Source: an uncultured Myxococcales bacterium
GTDB lineage: Bacteria; Myxococcota_A; Polyangia; Polyangiales; Polyangiaceae
DNA: 64,000 nucleotides
Direction of reading: 5' to 3'
NCBI GenBank assembly: GCA_937949945.1
Contig: CALFEQ010000075.1
Location: 1 to 64,000 of the forward strand
Positions within the stretch are counted from its first letter, which is position 1. Every line of letters starts with the position of its first letter. The position numbers and the translations under genes are program-made. This document shows, in pieces, positions 8,492-16,245 of this stretch. A model generated the notes under the pieces. It made no database searches. It was not told the DNA's origin and was given only the letters and a program-made list of their open reading frames with translations.

Positions 8492-10090
8492 ATGTCGTGC
8501 GTGCGGCGTCTGTTGGGGTTGATCGGTTCGTCGATTCTCGCCGTTCTCTCTGCCCCCGCGTGCTCGGACCCGAGCGACGACGACGCGGCCGACGCGGAGT
8601 CGGAGCTCTCCACGGGGTACGTGACGGCGAAGGTCGAAGCCGCCCTCCAGGTTCGGAACCCGAGCGAGCGCGGGAAGACCTGGTCGATCACGACGGGCAA
8701 CGTGCTCGAAGGCGGCTGGCTGTTGCAGGTCCCCTCGATTCACACGTGGGGACAACCGGCGATCTCGGCGCCGCGAGGCAGCGGCGCTCGCGATCCCGAC
8801 TTCGGGCTCTCGGCGTGCGTCACGAACGAGGACTGTTCGGACGGCAGCACCTGCCAGGCGCTCGAGGCGACCCGCACGTCGCCCGGCGGGGCCAAGAAGA
8901 ACCTCTGCGTCGGACACTCCGACTACGTCCTCGATTCGATCTACGGCGTCATGACGCGCGCGACGCGAACGCTCGACGTCACGACGCTCACCGCTCCGAC
9001 CGGCCGCTTCTTGGCCACGATGCGCAACGCGCTCACGACGCTCTCGAACAAGAGCCAGGAGATCCGCGTTCGCGTGCTCATCGCCGAGTTCCCCGGTGCT
9101 CCGGCCGATCCCGCAGGGCTCCTCGCGCAGCTCACGCGCGACGTCCCGCCGAGCTCGCCCCTCCGCGTGTCGGTCGGCGTGCATCGCCGGACTCCCGTGA
9201 GCTGGAACCACTCGAAGATCATCGCCGTCGACGGTCGCGAGGCCATCGTCGGAGGAATGAACCTCTGGGACGATCACTACCTCGGCGACAACCCCGTCCG
9301 CGACGTGTCCATCCACGTGAAGGGACCGGCCGCGGCGGACGCGCAGATCTTCGTCAACCAGATCTGGCCGGTCGCGTGTCGGAGCGGGAAGGTCGAAGGG
9401 AACAAGGACGATCGCTGCCCGGCACCGTTCGAGCCGGGCATGGATCTCACCGGCGGCAACGTGCGCATCGTCGCGGTCGGGCGTACGGGAGAAGGCGGCG
9501 TGGGTCGCAACCGGAACCCGTCCGACACGGCGCTCATCGCGATGATGGACGCGGCACGAAGCTCGATCCGGATCTCGCAGCAAGACCTCGGCTCGGTCCG
9601 CATCGCCGGGACCGGTGCCTTCCCGGACGACGTCCTCGACGCCTTCACCCGCGCAGCGCGTCGCGGCGTCGACGTCACCGTCACGCTGTCCAACGAAGGC
9701 GCGTTCGGAGGAAACGGGATGACGACCGCCGACTCGTACGCGAACGGCTGGTCGCTGGAGGACGCGTGGAACGCCCTCGTCCGACGCGCCGACGAGGTGT
9801 GGCCGGGCCATCGCCAGCACCTCTGCGACCACGTTCACTTCCAGTCCTTGCGCTCGAGCCCGGCGGCGACCTGGCCGAACGGCAGGCCGCTCGCCAATCA
9901 CGCGAAGGTCGTCATCGTCGACGATCAGGCTCATTACGTCGGCTCGCAGAACCTCTACTCGGCCGATCTCGCGGAGTTCGGCTTCATCGTCGACGATCGC
10001 ACGGCGACGCAGCGGTTCATCGCCGACTACTGGGACCGTCTCGACGAGCACTCGCGGACGACGCGCTTCCGCGGCCCGCACTGCCGCTGA
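8492..10090 (+). CDS. Phospholipase D-like lipoprotein with two HKD motifs
   Basis: 532 residues. A signal peptide with lipobox-like LSAPAC precedes an acidic tether (SDPSDDDAADAESE). Two phospholipase D catalytic motifs are complete: HSKIIAVDGREAIVGGMN starting at His240/Lys242 and HAKVVIVDDQAHYVGSQN at His470/Lys472. One active site formed by the pair would cleave phosphodiesters by a phosphohistidine intermediate. A short Cys-bearing segment (ACVTNEDCSDGSTCQAL) between signal and catalytic core looks like a myxobacterial Cys-rich insert. Likely anchored to the outer membrane, acting on phospholipids or similar polymers. A TAGACG hexamer about 35 bases upstream could be a -10 element. Confidence 0.88.
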   Translation: MSCVRRLLGLIGSSILAVLSAPACSDPSDDDAADAESELSTGYVTAKVEAALQVRNPSERGKTWSITTGNVLEGGWLLQVPSIHTWGQPAISAPRGSGARDPDFGLSACVTNEDCSDGSTCQALEATRTSPGGAKKNLCVGHSDYVLDSIYGVMTRATRTLDVTTLTAPTGRFLATMRNALTTLSNKSQEIRVRVLIAEFPGAPADPAGLLAQLTRDVPPSSPLRVSVGVHRRTPVSWNHSKIIAVDGREAIVGGMNLWDDHYLGDNPVRDVSIHVKGPAAADAQIFVNQIWPVACRSGKVEGNKDDRCPAPFEPGMDLTGGNVRIVAVGRTGEGGVGRNRNPSDTALIAMMDAARSSIRISQQDLGSVRIAGTGAFPDDVLDAFTRAARRGVDVTVTLSNEGAFGGNGMTTADSYANGWSLEDAWNALVRRADEVWPGHRQHLCDHVHFQSLRSSPAATWPNGRPLANHAKVVIVDDQAHYVGSQNLYSADLAEFGFIVDDRTATQRFIADYWDRLDEHSRTTRFRGPHCR

Positions 10091-10127
10091 TCGAGGCGGC
10101 TCGATCACTCCGAGCTGCGACGGTACT

Positions 10128-10145
10128 TCACCGAGCCCTCGGTGA
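10128..10145 (+). terminator. Weak hairpin downstream of the PLD gene
   Basis: TCACCGAG-CC-CTCGGTGA is a perfect 8-base inverted repeat 37 bases after the stop, followed by pyrimidine-rich CCTCGTCCTTCTCC. The 2-base spacer forces a larger loop and there is no T-run, so it is only a weak terminator candidate. Confidence 0.3.
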
Positions 10146-10326
10146 CCTCGTCCTTCTCCGCGTGAGGTACTCACCGCGATCGCGCGCGCCCAGCTCCCGT
10201 GACGAGCACGATACTCCGAGCCGAGCCCGTTCCATCGCGCATTCGAGGGTCGAAAGGCAGAGCTCCGGCGCGCGTCCCTTAGGACGTGCTGACTTCGTCC
10301 CGCGAGACGGGCATACTGGGCGGATT

Positions 10327-13061
10327 ATGCGACGAATCACGGCCGGAGCGGCTCTAGGCTCGTTGTTCGTGCTCGGAGCCTTCGCGTGCGGCGACGATCC
10401 CGCGCGTGAGCCGGGGCCGGCACCGACACCGAACGCGATCGATGACGGCGGCGCGCCCGACGGTACGGCGCCTCCCGCCAAGGGGAGAGCGCTCGTCATC
10501 ACGCCACCCGAGACCCCCGTCGTCTCGAACCTCTGCGCAGCGTTCACGCTGAGCATGACCGAGGACGGCGTGGCGGCGCCGTTTCCGTCGTCCGGCGCGG
10601 TGACGATCACGAGCGATGCTTCGACGAAGATCTTCGCGACGGAGTCGGACTGCGCGGGGGGCCGAGCGTCGCGCCGGCGGGCAGTGTCGAGGTCACCGCA
10701 GGCGAGACGACGAAGTCGTTCTTCCTTCGCACGGCGACCGAGGGTCGGGTCACGCTGACCGCGAGCGCCTCGTTTGCCTCGGGCGAGCTCACGTTCGAGC
10801 CGCAGGTCTTCTTGGGGCTCGGTCAGCCGGATCCTCGAACGGTCCGGCAACGTGCACGAGGGACGTTCGCGCCCGCGGGGATCGCGTTCCACGGTGGTCG
10901 CATGCTCCTCGGCGAAAACGGTTTCAGACGGATCCGCATCTGGGACCCGGTCCCGAGCAAGGCCGACGATCCCGAGTCGGCCGTCATCGGTGACCCGAAT
11001 GCGAGCTCCGATACGACCAGCCGAACCCTCGACGACGCCCGCCGACCGACCAGGATTACCGCGCTCTGGACCGACGGGACGAGGCTCGTCGTCGCGGACG
11101 AGAGGGCCCATCGCGTCCTCGTGTGGACCAAGTTCCCCACCGGCGGAGAGCCGCCGAGCTTCGCGCTCGGGCAGCCTGCGGGGCCGGAGAACCTGACCGC
11201 AGGGATCCCGAACAACGGCGGTGTCTCGGGATCGTCGATGAACTTTCCTTTCGGTGTCGTGAGCGACGGCACGCGTCTGTTCGTCAGCGACGGGTTCAAC
11301 CATCGCATCCTCGTGTGGAACACGTTCCCGACGTCCGGAGGGGAGCCGGCCTCGTTCGCCATCGGCCAACCTCCCGGCCCCGACAACCTGTCCTCGAACA
11401 CGCCGAATGCCGGGGGTGTCTCCGGTACGAGTCTCCACACGCCAGGTGATCTCCTCCTGGTGGGGTCGAAGCTCGTCGTCGCCGACGCCGGCAACAACCG
11501 CGTCCTCGTATTCGATCCCATCCCGACGGCCGCAGGACAGTCGGCGAGCTTTGCCCTCGGCCAGCCGGCGGGCGCGGCGAACCTGACGACGAACGGCTTG
11601 GGTGCGTCCGCGACGTCGATGTTCTTGCCTCTCGCCGTCGCGAGCGATGGCACGAGGCTGCTCGTGGCGGACACCGGGAACGCGCGCGTGCTCGTTTGGT
11701 CCACGTTCCCCACGGCCGGTGGGGCTCCCGCGAGCTTCGCGCTCGGCCAGCCCGCCGGAGCGGAGAACCTCACGTCGTCGACGCCCGACAACGGCGGGGT
11801 GCACGGCGCGAGCTTGAACCTCCCGCTCGGCGTCGGGACGGACGGGACGAAGGTCGTCGTGTCCGACGCAGTGAGGAATCGCTTCCTCGTGTGGAACGCG
11901 TTCCCGACGAGCGGCGGCGAGGCGGCCAGCTTCGCGATCGGACAGCCGGCCGGGCCGAACAACCTCACGTCGAGCAGTCCCGAGAACGTCGGCGTCGACG
12001 GAACGACGTTCCGGCCCTTGGGAGCGCCCGCGACCGACGGCGCCCACTTCTACGTGAGCGACGTGTCGAATCACCGGGTGCTCGGTTGGAACTGGGTTCC
12101 GACGTCGCCGATGGAGCCCGCGTCGTTCGCGCTCGGTCAACCGCCGGGGCCGAACAATCTCGCGAGCTCGGGCCCGAACCATGGCGGTCCGAGCGGAGGG
12201 GCCATGAACTACCCCGCGGGTCCGCTGATCGCGGGCGGGAAGCTCTTCGTTCCCGATTTCGGGAACCACCGCGTCCTCGTCTGGAACACGCTCCCGACCG
12301 GCGCCGAGCCCGCGTCGTTCGCGCTCGGACAGCCCGCAGGGCCGAACAACCTGACGTCGGTCTCGCCGAACGAGGGAGGGATCGGACCGAGCACGATGTT
12401 CAACCCGATCGCCGTCGCGACGGACGGGACGCGACTCTTCGTCTCCGACTACTCGAATCACCGCGTCCTCGTGTGGAACACGATCCCGCAATCGGGAGGT
12501 CAGCCTGCGGATTATGCGCTCGGGCAGCCTCCTGGATCGGAGAACCTCACGTCGGGAGCCGCCAACCATCCGACGCTCTCGGGCGCGAGCATGAACCAGC
12601 CGGTGGGCATTCGGGTCGTCGGGGGACGACTTCATGTCGCGGACTCGGGCAACCACCGCGTCTTGGTGTGGAACACCATCCCGACGACGGGCGGAGCATC
12701 GGCCGATTTCGCGCTCGGGCAGCCGGCAGGCGCAGCCAATCTCACGACGAACGTGGCAACGATCGAGAGCGCGTCGGCGTCGACGATCCTCTTGCCGGGT
12801 GACGTCGACGGTGATGCAACGAGCCTCTACGTCGTCGACAAAGGCAACAATCGCGTCCTCGTGTGGTCGCCCCTGCCATCCGCGGGAGGTGCCGCCGCGA
12901 CGAGCGTCATCGGCCAGCCGAGCTTCGCGGGCCTGGCCCGAAATGGCGGAGGCCCCGTCGGAAACGCCACCCTGTGCGCGCCCAGCGGACTTCGCGTCGA
13001 GCCGACGCGCGTGTTCATCGCGGACGACTCGAACTTCCGCGTGACGGTCGTGCCACGCTGA
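10327..13061 (+). CDS. NHL beta-propeller lipoprotein, frame interrupted at a G6 run
   Basis: A lipoprotein signal (LGSLFVLGAFAC) and Asp/Pro-rich tether begin the gene, then a beta-sandwich region, then about ten repeats of some 60 residues with core DGTRLFVSDxxNHRVLVWNT and linker ASFALGQPAGPNNLTS, typical of NHL propellers. The frame from the ATG runs into antisense-like sequence after the G6 run at 10656-10661; one extra G would join it exactly to the frame that carries the repeats (PSVAPAGSVEVTAGETTKSF onward). The uninterrupted propeller part is 10812-13061. Either a one-base sequencing error, a recent mutation or slippage at the G-run. Secreted, ligand unknown. Confidence 0.8.
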
Positions 13062-13079
13062 TTCCGCGCGTGCCCGAGA

Positions 13080-13290
13080 GTAGGAGAGGGCCGCGCGTTC
13101 GCTGAGGACGCCTTTGTCGGTGGGAGCGCCTTCCGGCGTCATGTCGGCGGGCTTCACGTTGCATCCGTTCGAGGCGCAAGCGTCGACTTCGAGGACGTAG
13201 AGATGACGCTGCTCGTCGACGACCTGCGTCCGCCGTTTTCGCTCGCAGGCTACCGCGTCTTCGTGAAGGAAGCACTCGCCGCCGCCTGAC
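13080..13290 (-). pseudogene. Possible remnant of a Cys-containing secreted protein
   Basis: About 70 minus-strand codons with good third-position G/C read like protein: GGGECFLHEDAVACERKRR, HLYVLEVDACASNGCN, KPADMTPEGAPTDKGVL. No start with signal peptide and no stop in a sensible place exist; the frame runs on antisense into the propeller gene. Possibly the tail of a lost lipoprotein; evidence is thin. Confidence 0.25.
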
Positions 13291-13312
13291 TGCGATGGAC
13301 GCAAACGACGAT

Positions 13313-13340
13313 GCCCCCGGCCTCGCAAGAGGCTCGGGGC
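13313..13340. terminator. Bidirectional-looking hairpin between convergent genes
   Basis: GCCCCCGGCCTC and GAGGCTCGGGGC form a 12-base stem with one mismatch and one G-T pair, closed by a GCAA tetraloop. It lies 26 bases after the higA stop (minus strand) and 250 bases after the propeller gene (plus strand). It is followed by GTTTCGCGCTTTCC on the plus strand and a short T-rich patch on the minus strand. A good intrinsic terminator candidate, most likely for the higBA unit. Confidence 0.5.
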
Positions 13341-13365
13341 GTTTCGCGCTTTCCATGTGGCCGCT

Positions 13366-13671
13366 TCAGCTTGGCTGGAGCAGCGGACGGATCTTGCGGA
13401 TCGCCGGTCCGCTCTCGATCTCTGCCATCCGGAGCTCGTACGTCTTCTGGAGGTTCAGCCAGAAGTCGGCAGTCGTTCCCAGCGCGGCCGCGAGACGGAG
13501 CGCCGTGTCAGCGGTGACGCTGCGACGACCAGCGACGATCTCGCTGATTCGATTCGCCGGGACGTCGATCGCAGCTGCGAGTCGGTTGGCGCTCAGATCG
13601 AGCGGGCGGAGGAACTCCTCCATCAGGACCTCCCCCGGGTGGATCGGTCGCATCGCATTCTTCGGCTTCAT
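13366..13671 (-). CDS. higA: HigA-type antitoxin, XRE helix-turn-helix
   Basis: 101 residues, typical HigA length. MKPKNAMRPIHPGEVLMEEF is the family signature; the HTH follows (LSANRLAAAIDVPANRISEI, VAGRRSVTADTALRLAAALG) and then TADFWLNLQKTYELRMAE. I start at MKPKNAM although the frame opens further upstream, because the extra residues overlap the toxin gene and are arginine-rich. HigA neutralises HigB and, by its HTH, represses the shared promoter. It follows higB by 56 bases, the usual toxin-first order. Confidence 0.92.
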   Translation of the reverse strand: MKPKNAMRPIHPGEVLMEEFLRPLDLSANRLAAAIDVPANRISEIVAGRRSVTADTALRLAAALGTTADFWLNLQKTYELRMAEIESGPAIRKIRPLLQPS

Positions 13672-13727
13672 GACGACATCCTTTGCTGGGTTCGCACCTC
13701 TCACGGCGTTGGGCGGAAGGGGGCGAC

Positions 13728-14012
13728 TCAGTCGTGGTAGTCGACGCATTCGACGTCTGCTGGACCGTTCTCCGTCCAGACGAAGCACAAGCGGAACTGA
13801 TCGTTCACTCGGATCGAGTGCTGCCCAGCACGATCCCCGCCGAGGGCTTCCAGGCGGTTGCCCGGAGGCACGCGGAGATCAGTCAGCTTTGCCGCAGCGT
13901 CGAGCATGGCAAGCTTCCGCTCCAGCACCGCGCGGATGTTCGCGAAGCGAGCGCAGCTGCGCCCCTCGAAAACCGCCTGAGTGTCCCGGCAGCGGAAGGA
14001 GATGATCCCCAA
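13728..14012 (-). CDS. higB: HigB-type toxin (RelE/ParE superfamily mRNA interferase)
   Basis: 94 residues. The pattern matches HigB: ISFRCRDTQAVFEG at the N-terminus, RAVLERKLAMLDAAAKLTDL, then NRLEALGGDRAGQHSIRVND, FRLCFVWTENGPADVECVDY and a terminal HD. The SIRVNDQFRLCF strand carries the arginines that RelE-family toxins use in ribosome-dependent mRNA cleavage. The start is TTG, since no ATG or GTG is in frame near homology; a -10 lies only about 10 bases upstream, so the message may be almost leaderless. Toxic activity is inferred from the family. Confidence 0.9.
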   Translation of the reverse strand: MGIISFRCRDTQAVFEGRSCARFANIRAVLERKLAMLDAAAKLTDLRVPPGNRLEALGGDRAGQHSIRVNDQFRLCFVWTENGPADVECVDYHD

Positions 14013-14022
14013 CCCGCTTCTG

Positions 14023-14057
14023 AATCTAACACCTGTACGTGATACGTCAAACGTACA
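14023..14057 (-). promoter_or_regulatory. higBA promoter with overlapping operator
   Basis: On the minus strand TTGACG (14050-14045) and TAGATT (14028-14023) are spaced by 16 bases, a good sigma-70 match in an AT-rich island. A perfect inverted repeat TGTACGT-N10-ACGTACA (14034-14057) covers the -35 and spacer, the natural place for HigA to bind and autoregulate. The predicted transcript start is only a few bases before the TTG. Confidence 0.5.
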
Positions 14058-14168
14058 CGTGTGCGTGTGGTGCTAGGACGCTGCGAGCCAGCCAACCGCT
14101 GCCGTACGTAACCGCTCGGCCAGCTCATCGCGAACGAGGCGTGATGATTCGCCGCACGCGTATGGTCG

Positions 14169-14681
14169 TCAGCCCCGGAGCATCGCCAGGAGATCCGTCA
14201 CGCCCGGATCGTGTCCGGCCTGCACGAGGAGCGTCGTCACCTGGCCGCGATGGTGCGTCTGGTGGTTGAAGAAGTGGGCAACGGCGTGCCAGAGGGGGAA
14301 CTCGTTCACGACGCCGTGCCGGAGATATCGCAGCGTCCCGGCGAGCTTCTCCTCCGTGAGCGTCGCGACGTACGCGTCGATCGCGTCGTCCGTCTTCGCG
14401 CGCTCGCGGCGAAGCTCGTCGAAGTCGGCGTAGAGCTCCTGATCGAGCGTCCGGATCCCGCCCGGGCCCAGCTCGCCCTCCTTCAGCTCGACGCCAGTGA
14501 AGCGTGCGAGCCACACGCGGTCGGCGAGGAGGACGTGATTCAGCGTGCGGTGGATCGATCCGAAGAAAGCGCCGCGGTCCTTCTTGCGCTCCTCGTCGGT
14601 GAGCTTCTCCGCGATCGCGTAGAGCTTCTCGTTCATCCACCGGTTGTAGCGAGCCATCACTCGGGCGTGTTCGGGCGTCAT
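14169..14681 (-). CDS. DinB-family metal-dependent protein
   Basis: 170 residues, four-helix bundle of the DinB/YfiT superfamily. The metal-binding histidines are present: His49 in TLNHVLLADRVWL and His140/His144 in the C-terminal NHQTHHRGQ helix, the usual one-plus-two arrangement. Length is normal. Members act as thiol-dependent S-transferases (bacillithiol, mycothiol, others) or remain uncharacterised; which thiol applies here is unknown. Cytoplasmic. The TetR gene on the same strand ends upstream of it with a 70-base gap, so cotranscription is possible. Confidence 0.88.
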   Translation of the reverse strand: MTPEHARVMARYNRWMNEKLYAIAEKLTDEERKKDRGAFFGSIHRTLNHVLLADRVWLARFTGVELKEGELGPGGIRTLDQELYADFDELRRERAKTDDAIDAYVATLTEEKLAGTLRYLRHGVVNEFPLWHAVAHFFNHQTHHRGQVTTLLVQAGHDPGVTDLLAMLRG

Positions 14682-14751
14682 GTCGATGGGCGGAGACTGC
14701 GATTGCCTCGGCCTTGTTGGAGACCAAGCGTGACGAGCGCGTGTTTCGAGG

Positions 14752-15402
14752 TCACGGTCGAAAGCCGCGGAACTGGAGATCCAGCGCCGAGCGGAGCATC
14801 GGATCGAGGGCCGCCTCGAGTGGCACGAGCCCGCTGAGCCAGGCGAGCAGCGCCATGAAATAGAGGCCGAAGATGTTTCGCGCGCAGGCGAGCGGGTCGA
14901 GGTCGCGTGCCACCTCGCCGCGCGTCTGTGCGTCGGTGACGAGGGAGCCGATGCGCGCGAGGAACGTTGCCGTGAGGCCGTTCACGCGCTCCGCGTTCGG
15001 GCCGTTCGCGCCCGGCAGTAGGCGCACGAAGGCGGCCCCGACCTTCGGATGCTCGCCGTACATGCGGAAGATGCGCGCGAACACGTGCATGAGCCGGTCG
15101 ACGAGGGGACCGTCCGGCAACGTCGCGAAGGCCTCGTTCACGGCGCCATCGAGGCGGTCGTACATCACCATGAAGAGCAGGTCGGCCTTGTCGCTCGCGT
15201 GCAAGAAGACGGTGCCGGTCGCCACGCCGGCACGTCGCGCGATCGCCTGCGTCGTCGTCTCCTCGAAGCCGACGGTCGAGAACAGCTCCCAAGCGGCGAC
15301 GCGGATCTGCTCGCGGGTACCCGCCCGCTGAGCCGCGCGGCTCGTCGCTGCCTTCGCCGCGGTCCGCGGCCCAGGCCGTTTCCCTCGAGGAGGGCGCGCC
15401 AT
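14752..15402 (-). CDS. TetR/AcrR-family repressor
   Basis: 216 residues: a basic N-terminal tail, the TetR HTH at about residues 28-75 (AAWELFSTVGFEETTTQAIA, RRAGVATGTVFLHASDKADL) and an alpha-helical ligand domain. The tail of LLAWLSGLVPLEAALDPMLR type resembles repressors of efflux or lipid genes. It is divergent from the COQ4-motif gene with a 140-base spacer that holds three copies of one 14-base sequence (15420-15521), so it most likely represses both itself and that neighbour. Ligand unknown. Confidence 0.9.
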   Translation of the reverse strand: MARPPRGKRPGPRTAAKAATSRAAQRAGTREQIRVAAWELFSTVGFEETTTQAIARRAGVATGTVFLHASDKADLLFMVMYDRLDGAVNEAFATLPDGPLVDRLMHVFARIFRMYGEHPKVGAAFVRLLPGANGPNAERVNGLTATFLARIGSLVTDAQTRGEVARDLDPLACARNIFGLYFMALLAWLSGLVPLEAALDPMLRSALDLQFRGFRP

Positions 15403-15419
15403 CGATGCGTTCCATTCTA

Positions 15420-15521
15420 TGACTGTGCTCAGTCTATGTCACTCGTTTGGCACTTGTCTGCTTCAACTGCCGTCCCCACATACTGAGCGTAGTCAGTGAA
15501 CGCGCTCATCGAGCGCAGTCG
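15420..15521. promoter_or_regulatory. Three related operator-like repeats between tetR and the COQ4-motif gene
   Basis: The 14-mer ACTGAGCACAGTCA occurs on the minus strand at 15433-15420, and ACTGAGCGTAGTCA (12 of 14 identical) on the plus strand at 15482-15495. A weaker third copy, ATCGAGCGCAGTCG (10 of 14), lies at 15508-15521. Each good copy is itself part of a dyad: GACTG-TGCT-CAGTC at 15421-15434 and ACTGA-N6-TCAGT at 15482-15497. The position between divergent genes fits TetR binding sites. Confidence 0.55.
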
Positions 15522-15542
15522 GTGAAGGAAAGGCAGGGCGAG

Positions 15543-16154
15543 ATGCGGGTCGAGTACGAGGACACGATGACGATGCGGGAGGCGCGCCGGGCCTACTTCC
15601 AGGCCAACGGGTTCGGCGAGACGGGCGGGTATGACGATCCCTGGGTCGACTTCAAGCTCGGTCCCATCCCGATGCCGTTCCCGAACACCAAGGCACGCGT
15701 CGCCGCGGTCCGCTACCACGACCTGCATCACATCCTGACCGGCTACGACACGGACTTCGCCGGAGAGCTGGAGATCTCCGCGTGGGAGCTCGCGGCCGGA
15801 TGCAAGGGTTACGGGGCGGCTTGGGCCCTGAATCTCGGTGGGACGGCGGCCGGTCTGCTCCGCGCGCCGGGTCGTGTGTTCGCCGCGTTCGTGCGGGGCC
15901 GGCGCCACCGGACGACCTACGGCGAGGAGCTCGACGCGCTGCTCGATCTGACCGTCGCCGAAGCGCGACGACGGTTCACGCCCCCGATCGCGACCAAGGT
16001 CACGCTGGCGGACGTCGGCCTCTTCGCGCTGACGGTGGCCGTCGGCTTCGTGGTGGCGGCATTGCTCCTCGCGCTCGTGATCCCGCTCGTCCCGTTCGGC
16101 CTGTTCAATCACGCGATGCGGCGCCGTGCGGAGGCGCGTGCCCGGACGACGTGA
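15543..16154 (+). CDS. COQ4-motif (HDxxH-x11-E) protein with membrane tail
   Basis: 203 residues. The zinc motif of the COQ4 family is exact: His59-Asp60-x2-His63-x11-Glu75 in RYHDLHHILTGYDTDFAGEL. COQ4 proteins act in ubiquinone synthesis, recently linked to oxidative decarboxylation of the ring. Here the C-terminal third carries two hydrophobic segments (VGLFALTVAVGFVVAALLLA and the following stretch), unlike soluble COQ4. I start at MRVEYEDTM, where homology begins; an upstream GTG runs through the operator region. Control by the divergent TetR protein is likely. The true substrate is unknown. Confidence 0.7.
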   Translation: MRVEYEDTMTMREARRAYFQANGFGETGGYDDPWVDFKLGPIPMPFPNTKARVAAVRYHDLHHILTGYDTDFAGELEISAWELAAGCKGYGAAWALNLGGTAAGLLRAPGRVFAAFVRGRRHRTTYGEELDALLDLTVAEARRRFTPPIATKVTLADVGLFALTVAVGFVVAALLLALVIPLVPFGLFNHAMRRRAEARARTT

Positions 16155-16245
16155 GGCACGGAGCGACGATGCTTCGGCGGCTTTGCGCGGTGTGAGCCGC
16201 GACGATCCACGAAACGGAACGCCGCGATCGAGCATCCCACGTGGG

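Noticed and set aside
11100..12900. Direct repeats as a CRISPR or mobile element
   Set aside because: The repeats are of about 180 bases, coding and in frame; they are NHL propeller blades.
10128..13328. A 1066-codon minus-strand open frame
   Set aside because: Mostly antisense to the NHL repeats, which makes it look repetitive. Only its first 70 codons resemble protein and are listed separately as a possible remnant.
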